This document shows positions 48,773-59,392 of a stretch of 64,000 bases of DNA, one piece after another. The DNA comes from Helicostylum pulchrum (taxonomy: Eukaryota > Mucoromycota > Mucoromycetes > Mucorales > Mucoraceae). Location of the stretch: the NCBI GenBank assembly GCA_025677825.1, contig JAIXMO010000034.1, positions 124,001 to 188,000 on the forward strand. The letters are read 5' to 3'. A model generated the notes under the pieces. It saw nothing but the letters and a program-made list of their open reading frames with translations. It had not been told where the DNA came from and ran no database searches. Numbering within the stretch: the first letter of the stretch is position 1; each line of letters opens with the position of its first letter. The position numbers and the translations under genes were made by a program.

Positions 48773-48959
48773 CCAATCGTACGCTTGGAGAGAGAAGGTC
48801 ACTGTTTTTTAATTCAAAGGGATCTACAAGCATTGTACATAATCTAACTTGCAGAAAATATATATGTATATGAACAGAATAATAAAACAATTTATTAAAA
48901 GATATATTTGAACGGAATTAAGAAATTTAAATAATATAGTACATTTTTGTGTATATGGT

Positions 48960-50573
48960 CTATGTTCCTAAAGGAATACATTGGGGAGCGGGATGAGAAC
49001 CCGAAGTTGGAGTAATCCAGCTATTGATATTAACATACAAAGTATAAATGGTAATGGCGACACCAAATATAGACAAAATCACATCACAGACCTTTGCCCA
49101 TTTTTTGGTTGTGACCTTGTAATGAAACATACCAGGAAAGATAAAGCAAAGAGGCATACAGGCAATAGAACCCACCAAGGCTACAAACTTATCCAAGTTT
49201 TCAGACCCTACGCCAAAACTAACTCCAGCGCAGACAATAGGGATGATAGATCGACATAAATTCTTTAACCATTTATGGCGAAGACTGAGGCGACCGCTAC
49301 GGTGTGGACCAAACAAACCCTTTTCAATAATGGTCAAGGGGGGGTACAACATAAAAGGGGAGGTTAAAATCATGGCTAACGAATAAAGTAATTGCACGGT
49401 AACTGAAAGTGGTACTTTAGGTAAATTGGCCACCACACTAGCTTGTGTATTTTCACCGTATGCGACATAACCAATAACACCAATCAATACAAAAATTAAG
49501 GTAACAATGACCATGCCCAAGTTCAAGACGGCAGGGAACTTTTTAGGTTCTTTCATGCCTTCAATTACAGGGATTACCATACCGATACCTTCAAAAGAAA
49601 ATACAGCAGTTCCGATCTATATAAATATAATAATTAGAGTTTCGTAAAACGTACAAAATAAGTTTTTATCTTTTTTACCATCAACGCAAAATCATTCGTA
49701 TTGATCATATTAATATTTGGACCTGGACCATTTCTAGCAATCTCATCTGAGCAAAAATAAAGTACAGATACTAGACCGAAAAGGATAAATACATCAGCGA
49801 TAACTGCTGTCCAAGATAACTTTGCGATTTTACGAACCCAACAAATGGGAATAATAGCTATTTAAAAAAATTGTTAGCATCTTTTTTTTTTAGAAAAAAA
49901 ATATACTTTTTTCGTACCAGCTACAACTATCCAAATATAAAAATGACTTGCGAAAGGAGCATTACAATTACTTAAAGTATCTACAGCCAATCCGATATTT
50001 TCAGAAATAAAAATCAGGTAAGAAGCAACGAAACCCATTTGAGAAAGGCATAAAAAGAATTGAATAATATAAGAAAGCCATTTGCCGTAAAGAGCGACAG
50101 CTACATCTCCGTAGGAGCCTCCTACTGATTGTTGTGCCTTAACCAAGATTTGGAAAGCTCCTAAACAAATGGCGGCGACAAATACCATAAGACAAATAGA
50201 AAATACAAGACCACCAGATACAAAACTAAAAAGTATGATTAGATAAGTATAAATAAATAAAAAGTAATACTTTATAGATGACTTACGACCCCGGTAAGAA
50301 AATAACACCAGTACCAACAAAAGCTTTTAATAACATAAAAAGGGCTTTACCAGGACTGGCAGTTCCTTCAGGTACGTGCTCAATTTGTTCTTCAGAGATA
50401 CTACTGACACTAGCAGTTTTTTCAGCGTCGCAGCCATCATTATAATATCTGTCTTCTTGATGAGGAATTGTAGTCTCATATTTATTATTGTTATGAATAG
50501 ACGCAGGGGCAATTACACTAAATTCGCTATGTTTTTTCGCCATTGGAGGCGGTATCGAGGAAGGATTGGACAT
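48960..50573 (-). CDS. Vacuolar amino-acid transporter (AVT3/AVT4, AAAP family)
   Basis: 476 aa, exons 50573-50287, 50225-49918, 49857-49679 and 49616-48960. A hydrophilic N-terminal tail of about 75 residues precedes about eleven membrane segments. Family blocks: GKALFMLLKAFVGTGVIFLP, the GSFVSGGLVFSICLM helix, SYGDVAVALYGKWL, GTAVFSFEGIGMVIPVIEGM and YVAYGENTQASVVANLP. This fits SLC36/AVT3-AVT4 transporters that export neutral amino acids from the vacuole in yeast. The N-terminal tail has Ser/Glu-rich potential phosphosites (ASVSSISEEQIE). Which amino acids are moved is not inferable. Confidence 0.9.
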
Positions 50574-51678
50574 AGTTAGAAAAAATAAATAAAAAAAGTG
50601 TGGGGTAGGTATAGAAAGTAGAAATGGAGAAGAAAAAGAATTACCCTTTTTATACAACAATAATTGCCAAGTTTTAAAAAAACTAGTCTAAAAGTTATAG
50701 TGCATATACGACGTTTTCGTCAGATATAACATTCGCTCGCGGAGGTTGTTTAATGGTGTGTATCTCTAATATAAATAAAGCCCGAGTACTCCGCGTACAA
50801 GTCTTTGTAGCCCCTTTCGTCATATTTAGAAACAAAAAAGTGTATTCTCCGATTAGGTTTGCCGTGAGAAGAATAGGTAACCACCATATATTTTATTAAC
50901 CGGAGTAAATTGTTTACATTAGGTAAAAAGAAAAAGTAGAACTTTTTGTATGACCTCATGATGAAACTATTCTCTGCTCCAATATATTTACAAGAAGAAG
51001 ATCTTGTTTAGGAAAAAAAAAGGGTAAAAGTATATCTTCCTAAACAATATCATATCCGTTCATTTATGTGCAGTTTTATTGTACATACATACAGCATAAA
51101 CCTTGCCACATGGAAAATAACTCCAACTCATGCGGTAATTCAAAAATAGATGAAACTGTTGTGTCCTAAAAAAACTGGTGCCTTTTTTTTTGTTATGTAA
51201 CCACTCAGGTTCAGATATAGTGAACACAGTCTATAAAGTGAGAATTATTCTAAATCCAGGTATTGATTTTCACGTTTGATTACACATGACTTTATAACCT
51301 TCTCTAATGACATCAATACCCTTTTGTTCTAGGTCTTTTTTTTTCGTTACAAGCAAAATATATAGCCGGTAACTTGAAAAGTACAGGTACGGAATTGACA
51401 CACCTAATCAGTAACCTCCCTTTTTTTTTTGACAGTTTCTTTTTCACTCTTAAAAACAACATTTCATCATTATCAACTATACACTATTATTAATATATTT
51501 TCAATTGTTTCTTTATAGGGTATTTTTAAACTTTTTAAACAATAACGCTAAACAAAAAAGAACAAAAAAAAAGGATCCAAGTACTTGTTACTTCTTATTT
51601 GTAACCCCTCCTCTTTTTTCCCCTCTTTTTTCATTCTTCCTTTAATAATAAACGCGTATATTGTAGAGAAAGAAACTC
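50574..51678. other. Intergenic region
   Basis: 1.1 kb upstream of the AVT-like gene and downstream of VMA9. ORFs (for example minus 50750-50959) lack motifs. T-rich tracts are frequent. The plus-strand reading that ends at 51753 is antisense to VMA9 exon 3 and not a gene. Confidence 0.35.
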
Positions 51679-52050
51679 TTATTGATGGTGAGGGGGTCGA
51701 AGTCCAACCTTCTTGGGATAGATTAAAGGATGTAATTGAGCAAGATATGTAATGGCCCACCTAAAAAAAAAAAGAAAAAAAAAGTTTACCGCGTTACTAT
51801 TATCATATATGTATATATATATTTTTAAAAAAAAAGCATCTTTAAAACGTACATTAAATAACAACAGATGAGAGACATGATAACAACAGTTCTGATGACA
51901 CTAAAAAAAAATTAATCTCGATAAAAAAAATATTATTGTTTCATTTAAAATACTTTACGTTTGGTCGTTTCCTTTAGGAGTCAAGACATAAGCTAAGGCA
52001 CATACAACAGCAACACCAAGGAAAGCCCAAATAATATTATATCCTGACAT
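51679..52050 (-). CDS. VMA9: V-type ATPase subunit e
   Basis: 73-aa two-helix subunit of the membrane Vo sector. Three small exons, 52050-51959, 51900-51853 and 51760-51679, each shorter than usual ORF cut-offs. The join reads MSGYNIIWAFLGVAVVCALA in helix 1, the AYVLTPKGNDQT linker, IRTVVIMSLICCYLMWAITY in helix 2, then LAQLHPLIYPKK and RPPHHQ. The P-K-G/N-N loop, the C-C-Y-L-M-W-A segment and Q-L-H-P-L-I/V-P-K/R are the family's hallmarks. All donors are GTAAAG or GTACGT and the total length is an exact codon multiple. With VMA1 it is the second V-ATPase gene here. Confidence 0.93.
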
Positions 52051-53145
52051 TCTTTTTTTTTTTGTATAATTGAACAAAGGAATGAAACTCTTCAAAAAAA
52101 AAAAAAAAAAAAACGCTGTTACGTGTTACGTTCGAAACTTTTTGAACGAATCCCCTTAAACACGTCATCATTTTTTTAAACAAGCTAAAAAAAAGGTTTC
52201 AGTTCGTTAAGTGTTTATCTCTAACATTCGTAAGGTCCAAACTCCAAGAGACAAACTCCCCGAGCAGACTAACTGATAGTTCGCTACTATCGTGCACGCG
52301 AAAGTACTAAAGCTCTAGGCTTGATGTCGCAACCAGATTCTATGTACCTGGCAAGTATTTCTCGAGTGTTGATTGCTGCATAAAAGTCACGGTTCCAGAT
52401 CTAAATTACGTTTCTTAGAGGAACTGTAATGTAGAAAGTTCAACGTATACTCACAACATTTTTATTAGCCGAACATTTGACGCAGAATTTCAACGGATAC
52501 ATTAAAAGATCAAATTACTCACTATTATGGATTTTTTTTTAAGTACGACCACTAGCTTTACAGATAGTGCTTATCATCAACGCATGTACGTTTTCTTTTC
52601 TACGTTTCCTAAAGATAAGAAGCAATTTGATACGAATCAATATCCTTGAAAAGATCAGCATAATATTACAAAAGTGCAGCGATTCTTTGAGTAGCATAAG
52701 CATAAGCATAACCAGTAATAACATCTAGCTGCTGTATATTTCCAAACACGGTATGCCAACGAGTGTATTGAAGTCTAAGTTTATCACAAAGGCTAAAAAG
52801 CGAGTAGATTATTCAAAAACAAAATTCAGTAATACCTGAAAAACTCTCGCATACTCATTTGGTAGATCAGAGTAAATATGTAGCTGGACAATTTCAGTTT
52901 CTCCGCCTTTAAGCAATTGTCATAATTTGATGAAGAGAAAAAGAAAGGATTATGTGATGATACAACTTAAATACGTATCTTTTTTTCACTGATTTATAGA
53001 TTTGAGAAATTCGATTACTTTGCTGATTCCCGCCCTCTAAACTTTTGAGGTTTATATAGTTTTGTTTTTAAGGGCTTTTTCCTCAGAACATTTTTTTGGA
53101 CGTTTTCACTAGCTAGTTAGGTCTAGCATTAACATTATACAACTA
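52051..53145. other. Intergenic region upstream of VMA9
   Basis: 1.1 kb. The first 70 bp carry A/T runs that probably belong to the VMA9 promoter. No ORF with recognisable motifs; the 61-codon minus ORF at 52539-52724 is hydrophobic low-complexity. No RNA gene was recognised. Confidence 0.35.
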
Positions 53146-54770
53146 CAGTAGCAGCTCTGTTTAAGGGTGGCCGAAATGTAGAAGAAATCCACCCTTATAT
53201 CAAACAGTGAATAATTACTTCTAAAAAGAAAAAAGCTCACTGAGATCCCTGAGTTTTAATAATCGTTCACATAAGAAATCACTGCTAAAATTACCAGTTA
53301 TAATAAATATTGGTTTTTATTTTTTAAAGAAACAGGAAATGCGTTTTGGACCCAAGTTATTTTGTACAAAATGGTTGATTTAACTATATCTTTGATAAAA
53401 AAATTAAAAACGAACGTTTTTGTTTTTTTTTTCGATTTTCATTTTTGGGGTCAACCCCTTTTGTGTTTTTGTGGTTATTTTACCATTACTTCAGATCCAA
53501 TTTTCCTATCTTTGTGTAAAAAACATGTATAAAATAGAACTCTTTTAGACTCTTCTAATCCATTTTAAATAATACTTTTACTGCAAAAATTGAAAGAGTA
53601 ATCGCTGTTTTAGACGTTTTTTTTTTTGGGTAAAAAATACACTTTTTTAGTGTAACATCGTGTAACCATTTTCAGAGTGTCGCGATTACATAAAATATAG
53701 TTTTTTATTACCGTGTTTGGTTATAGCACCGAATGTAGATATTTCAAAACTATATACTGGATGTTTATAAAAGAAAGCGCTACATCTAAAACTGGGCGAA
53801 AAAACGCGCTTTAAAGAAATCGCTATTTTAAGGATCACTTAACTCGAATTTTAGCGGGAAAAAAAAACGTCTAAAACAGTGATTACTCGTTCAGTGTTTT
53901 TATTAAAAATATGAGTTTAGATGGATTAAATGCGCCTAAAAGAGGGCTTTATTATCATTGTTTTTTCCACAAATAAAGTCAAATTGGATCGGAACTAATT
54001 TCAAAATAACCACAAAAACACAAAAGGGGTTGACCCCCCAAAATGACCAAAAATGGTTAAAAATGATCGACTGAAGAAAAAAATATGAAACAACAAGCAG
54101 TGTTTTACAATTTATATTAAAGACAACATCCTAAGGAGTAACTTTCACGAAGTAACTTGGAAAAAATAAACATTTCTTAATGTTTAATCACACAAAGAAA
54201 ACACTTTATTTCGATAACCGAAAAATGACTTTTTTTGGAAGTTACTTCTAAACCTTTACTTAAAAAGATGCGTTTTTAATAGGATAAAGGACGAAAGATA
54301 ATGGACTATAACACCTGAAATGGTTCTTGAACTCACCCAAGTTATTGTACAAAAAAACATGCTGTGTATCGTTTTCTGCAAGAGCTCAAACATTAAAATT
54401 ATGTTGAATTCTATTTTTTTTTTTATGTCAATTAAAATAGTACGAAGCTATCTATTATCTTACCACATAACAGTGTATTTAAAAACTGCTTGCTATGATA
54501 CAAACGACTAAAAAGAATCTTTGTGTCCCATTCAAGTCTAAATGTATTATCCTCGTATTTTAGTTACTTTGTAAGGTTTATTATTCAACTTATCGGTTTG
54601 ATTATTATTCCTTTGTTTTAATAATATCGATCGCTAATACACTTTTGATGACTAGACACTTTTATATAAGTTAAATAGGACTTTTTTTTTTATTATCAAT
54701 TTTAAATTTATTTTATATATTTAGTAGCTTTGTGAAGTTGGATTCCACCCTAAAATCAGGCCACCCCTAT
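53146..54770 (+). mobile_element. Transposon-derived repeat, copy 2 (right end broken)
   Basis: Left end CAGTAGCAGCTCTGTTTAAG preceded by TA, followed by GGTGGCC and a subterminal CCACCCTTATATC. From 53863 it matches the copy at 37217-38347. It lacks ~120 bp present there and its right end stops at CCACCCCTAT, where a 38-bp tandem array begins. 53146-53862 has no counterpart in copy 1. No transposase ORF is seen, so it is presumably non-autonomous or decayed. Confidence 0.7.
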
Positions 54771-54862
54771 CTACTACGCATTAGAAGAGATATATTATAA
54801 AACTATACCTACTACGCATTAGAAGAGATATATTATAAAACTATACCTACTACGCATTAGAA
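54771..54862 (+). repeat. 38-bp tandem repeat, about 2.4 units
   Basis: Unit starts CTACTACGCATTAGAAGAGA and ends AAACTATAC. Units at 54771-54808 and 54809-54846 are identical; the third starts at 54847 and diverges after CTACTACGCATTAGAA. It sits exactly where the right end of the mobile element is missing. Confidence 0.9.
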
Positions 54863-56219
54863 AGGACATATTATATTGCCGTTTGGAATTGGTCCTAAAA
54901 AAATATACTTTTACAGCTTCCCATTTTAATCACTGGATATACAGTTATCCCGAAATATCTATTGCAGTATCTTATCCGTTTTATACGTAAGAGACGTCAA
55001 GTGTTCATCTACATACAAGTACCATCAGAACATGATCAGGCACTTTCTATTGTACATAGCTCGGTAATAAAGTGTTTTAGCGAATAGCAACTTACTATTG
55101 TCAGTAAATCTACAAGTGTTTCTTTCCCGGGGTATGTAACTCTAAACTGACTGTTTAATTAGAGTTGTCTAAATCCTTGATACTTAACGCTGATAAATAT
55201 ATTCTAACTTATTATAAAGCTGTATAATAACCAGTCTATCAGATTGATTAGGTCTTGCGCTCACATTGTTTAATATGCCTTTTTTTCACTTTGAAATTAC
55301 CAATGCGTACTTTATATATATATATATATATATGTAACAGTCACTGCTTCAAACATGAAACTCATGTGAATACATTACATTGGATATAATGTCAGACTAT
55401 CAAACCGATGTCACGCCTTTTTTTAACGCATCTTGCCGATAGAATGAACTAATACATACGAAATGAAAAACACGTGAGGCTTTTTTTTTTATGAGGAAGG
55501 TGTGCGCCCCTATCATTAATTGCATGAAGATCGCTGGTTTAGCTTGATTACATCATTCAATTGTAATCAATTTCTTTATACGAAAAGAAAACTTAACATA
55601 TTCACGACGGTAAGATTTTAATATATACTCGAGTCAATAGTAATACGGAACCGATAGAACAAATGACTTGAAGTAATAATGTGTGTGTAACAAGATTGTT
55701 TTTGTTATCTTTCTTTCAACGTAAAAAAAACTTGGAAATCATTTTCGGTTTCTATATTATACTATATCTTGGTCAGTTTCATACAACGGTAATCAGATTT
55801 GAAATAGTGTATTAAATGTCTTTAAAGGTAAAGTCAAAGGTACGACAAGATGTATATGTATCGTACTTGACAAAAAAAAGAAAGAGAGCGTGTGTGAGAT
55901 AAACCAATTTGACTGGTGATAGAAGTAAAGCTTGTAATACTCCTCTTCAAGTAATGCTGTAACGTTTCTTCCAAGTATAGTAATTCTCGCATCCATAATA
56001 TGTGTTATTTCAAGTACAGTCCAATATTCTATAAACGAGAGATAACCAGTTGAGAAATAATTACTCACATAAACCTACACGTGATTTCATGACAAGTTAA
56101 AGCGTTTCTATTTTTTTATGTGAACTTTTTTTCTTTTATTTTCTTCTTTTCCCAAGCTACAAGAAAAAAGGAGGGAGTAACTTGTAGTGACTATAACTTT
56201 CTTTTATTGATAATACTTT
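54863..56219. other. Intergenic region before ATG13
   Basis: 1.36 kb. Contains a (TA)n run at about 55313-55333. A minus ORF at 55793-56068, with a plausible internal ATG (MDARITILGRNVTALLEEEY), has no recognisable family and only weak splice context; not called. The last 100 bp are the T-rich ATG13 leader. Confidence 0.35.
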
Positions 56220-59207
56220 ATGCAATCGTCTTCACAACAAGCTTCGGTTGCACCCAGTGGACCATCTACGAGTACGCGTAATTCAAAAGTAGATCAGATT
56301 ATACAAGTAAGCTTAAATACATTTTATTAAGAGATGGCAAAAAAAAAAAAAGGTTAACAAATAATTAAAATAGAATTTCTATACCAAAACGGCACAAATT
56401 ATTGTTCAGGGACGGTGTACACCTAATTATTATGGAAAACGAAACAGTTTAACGAATAAAAAGATAAATAAATGGGTAAATATGAAGAATATAAAGTTTA
56501 GATTTATATGTTAATATTCACATAGAAAGGGGTTTTTATTTTATTTGTTTAGTTTAATATAGCTACAGAAGATATCGAAGTTCTGCGGGAGGATTTGAAA
56601 TATTGGAGAAATTTAGCGGTTCAATCTACAGATAACGAAACTCCACCCATGATAATTGATATCTATCTTGATACCTCAAAACTTTCTCATAACCAGTCTC
56701 TTATAGTTGCTGACGATAACTTGAGGTGGAATTGTGTTGAGTTAAAGTCGAATACTACTGAAGCTCATATACATCGCATTGTCCTTGAATCTTGGGAATT
56801 AACCTTAAAGTCTGTTATTTATATTATGTTATATATGCATACATATTAACTTTTTTTTTCTGTATGTGTGTTATCAGACATCCTTTTCCTTCTTTTGATG
56901 TGGACTTGCCAAATTTATATAAACGTTCCATCGTATTTTTTAGAGCATTACATTCGTTTGTACGGATGTTACCTGCTCATGAATTATTTCGTAAACTACA
57001 TAAACTTGGTGACTCAAATCCTTTATCTATTGGTTTCCGACTTTCTTCTGATGCTGTTGTATCCGGTAATGAAATAGCATTAGGTAAATATAAATATATA
57101 AATTCATAACAAACAAATACTAATTTATATATAATAGACACAATTATATTAGAAAATGATGCACGTAAGCCTACAATACTATACGACTTTTCGGATATTG
57201 TTACACCAATGGGGTAAAAAAAAAAAAAAAAAGGTTCAATGTTTTTTTTTTCTTTTTGGGTTAAATCGTTTTTGTTTATCATTTTTTTTAGTACTTTCAA
57301 GTTAAACGTAAGCTATCGTCGCAACAGTGAATTTAGAGTAGAGGATTCGGAAAGAGACCTTAGTGCACAATTTATTGATATGGATGAACAGTATTTTACG
57401 CCAACTATGGCTAAATATCAACAGGAGTATACCAATAAACCAAGACCTGTATCAATGTATTCACCCCGAACGGTATATATATATATATATATGTATATTT
57501 TAAACTCTTTTATACCAAAAAAAAAAAACTAATAACCACTTTATATTCTTAGGAAACACAACCACCACCACAAAGTACGTTACCTAGAGAAATTCAACAA
57601 AGACCTCATACGACCTCAACAGCTTCAACAACAACCAGTAGAAGATTATCTTCAGCCAGTTCAAGCGCTAGACGTTCTTCTGTACCTCATGTTGTATCAC
57701 CTTTTAAATCGCCGTTTTTAGCTTCATCACCACAAGCAGAATCAACCTGTAAGTGTTTAATTGTTTTTACTTTTGTATGAGATTAATTTTTTGTAAAATA
57801 GTTGGTTCTAGACAATATTCCGAAAGAACCAGAGTAACCGATAGTGGTTCATTCGGTCGTAAAATTGAATTTTCATCCAGTTTTGATAAATACAAATCGA
57901 GTCCAAACAACCGTACGGATTCACCATCGAGCGGTAGTATGATGAGACGATCTTCTCGAGCTAGCGAACACAGCCTATTTAATCTAAGGACCGAAAACGA
58001 CGATGACCTTGAGGAATTTGTTCGACTTGTGGGTTCAAATCAAGAGCTTCGGTTATTTCAAAATAAAAGCGGTAGTACACAACTATTATCATCATCATCT
58101 GGTCAAAATTTATCATCTGGCTCTGATACCAGTAGTGTAGTTGCATCTTCTAAAAAAATGGCCTTATCTCACTTTCAAAATTTAAGAGACACTCATAATT
58201 CTTTATCTGAATCATTATCTTCCAGTATCATGTTGGGCGCTGCTGCATCTTCTTCCACGTCTTCTGCACAGCAAGATCCTGTATCTGGTGTGTCGCCCGT
58301 TTCTTCTACTTCTTCTACTGGTCGTTCCTATCAACCCATTATACCTTCTCCCTTGCATGCTGAACAAAGATCTACTTCTCCTGTACACATTCCACGTAGT
58401 TTTCCTCAATTACGCTCTTTAACACACCCACAAAACGCATTAAGAATAGCTAGGAATGAATCATCTCAAAACGATGATGATGACGATAATGATGATCAAT
58501 TTAACGTCTCCAATGATATGTCAGCTTACTCCACTTATCCACAAGATCATCATCATCAAGATTTACATATTTTAAGAAACGCTGCTACTACGAGTAATAG
58601 TAATCGTATTTTAGGAAGAGCTAGTGATATACCACCACCACCGCCATCACCATCGTCACAACCTAGACCTAAATCACCTATTCGTCGATTAACAAATTAC
58701 GTTGGAGTCGATGGATCCGAACCACATTTATATAACCTTCAACGATCACGTAATACAGATGGAGGGAGTAGTATAATGCAAGATAATTCAACGGATATTA
58801 ATTCAAGCGGACAAGGAAGAACGAATAGTTTAATGGATGATGATGATTCACTTGTATTTAAAATGAGTGAATTAGAATGTGAAGGACCACCACAACCAAA
58901 GACACAACAAAGTAATGCCATGTTGTATAATAATCGATATAACGCATCAGACGATATATTTAATATATCAAGCAATAATAGATCATCATTAAATAATAAT
59001 AATAATAATGGTCGTTTTATTGAATTAACACCTACACCACTTTCGCCCCCCATCATCTTGAATCGCTTACAGGCTATCTCCATGTCTACCGTAACTGAAG
59101 AAGAGGAAAAGAGTAGTTTAAGTGCTAGTGGATCTAGTAATAAGAGTGAATCACCTAGAATTTCTGCCACTAGTAAACCTAGTCAGCTTCCTTTTGATGC
59201 TTGGTAG
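56220..59207 (+). CDS. ATG13: Autophagy protein ATG13
   Basis: Regulatory subunit of the Atg1 kinase complex that starts autophagy. Eight exons: 56220-56306, 56374-56475, 56553-56809, 56878-57083, 57138-57213, 57292-57472, 57553-57748 and 57802-59207, 836 aa. The N-terminal HORMA domain spans roughly residues 25-240: KVDQIIQNFYTKTAQIIVQG, KWFNIATEDIEVLREDLKYW, LPNLYKRSIVFFRALHSFVR and FKLNVSYRRNSEF. The rest is disordered and Ser-rich (poly-Ser, RRSSRASEHS), as expected for a target of TORC1/PKA phosphorylation. The donor after exon 3 is ambiguous: GTCTGT (used) or GTTATA 24 nt further would both keep frame. Confidence 0.93.
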
Positions 59208-59392
59208 ATCCGCATGTAACATTAATCGCTTTTTTTTTTTTTTTTTTTTTTTTTAAACTTGTACATCTCCCCTCTCTCTCTCTTTTTTTTTACTTTTTTT
59301 TTTTCTTTCTTTTTTTATTTACTTTCAATATAAAATCTATCATAAATATATTATACATAAAAAAAAACAAAAACAAAAAAAGATATCCTTAT

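Larger units (their letters stand above)
47131..48959. other. Intergenic repeat-debris region
   Basis: 1.83 kb between TTC39-like and AVT-like genes. It contains a MITE-like element (47689-47850), a decayed minus-strand ORF (47850-48260), a 9-bp hairpin and GC-rich island (48278-48440), and three direct repeats (48703-48772). No intact gene was found. Confidence 0.5.

Noticed and set aside
51661..51753. Plus-strand exon-like reading (ETLIDGEGVEVQPSWDRLKD)
   Set aside because: It is antisense to VMA9 exon 3, has no upstream exon with an ATG, and the minus-strand gene explains the sequence fully.
55793..56068. 91-aa minus ORF upstream of ATG13
   Set aside because: Weak splice context, no motif; only an internal stretch looks protein-like.
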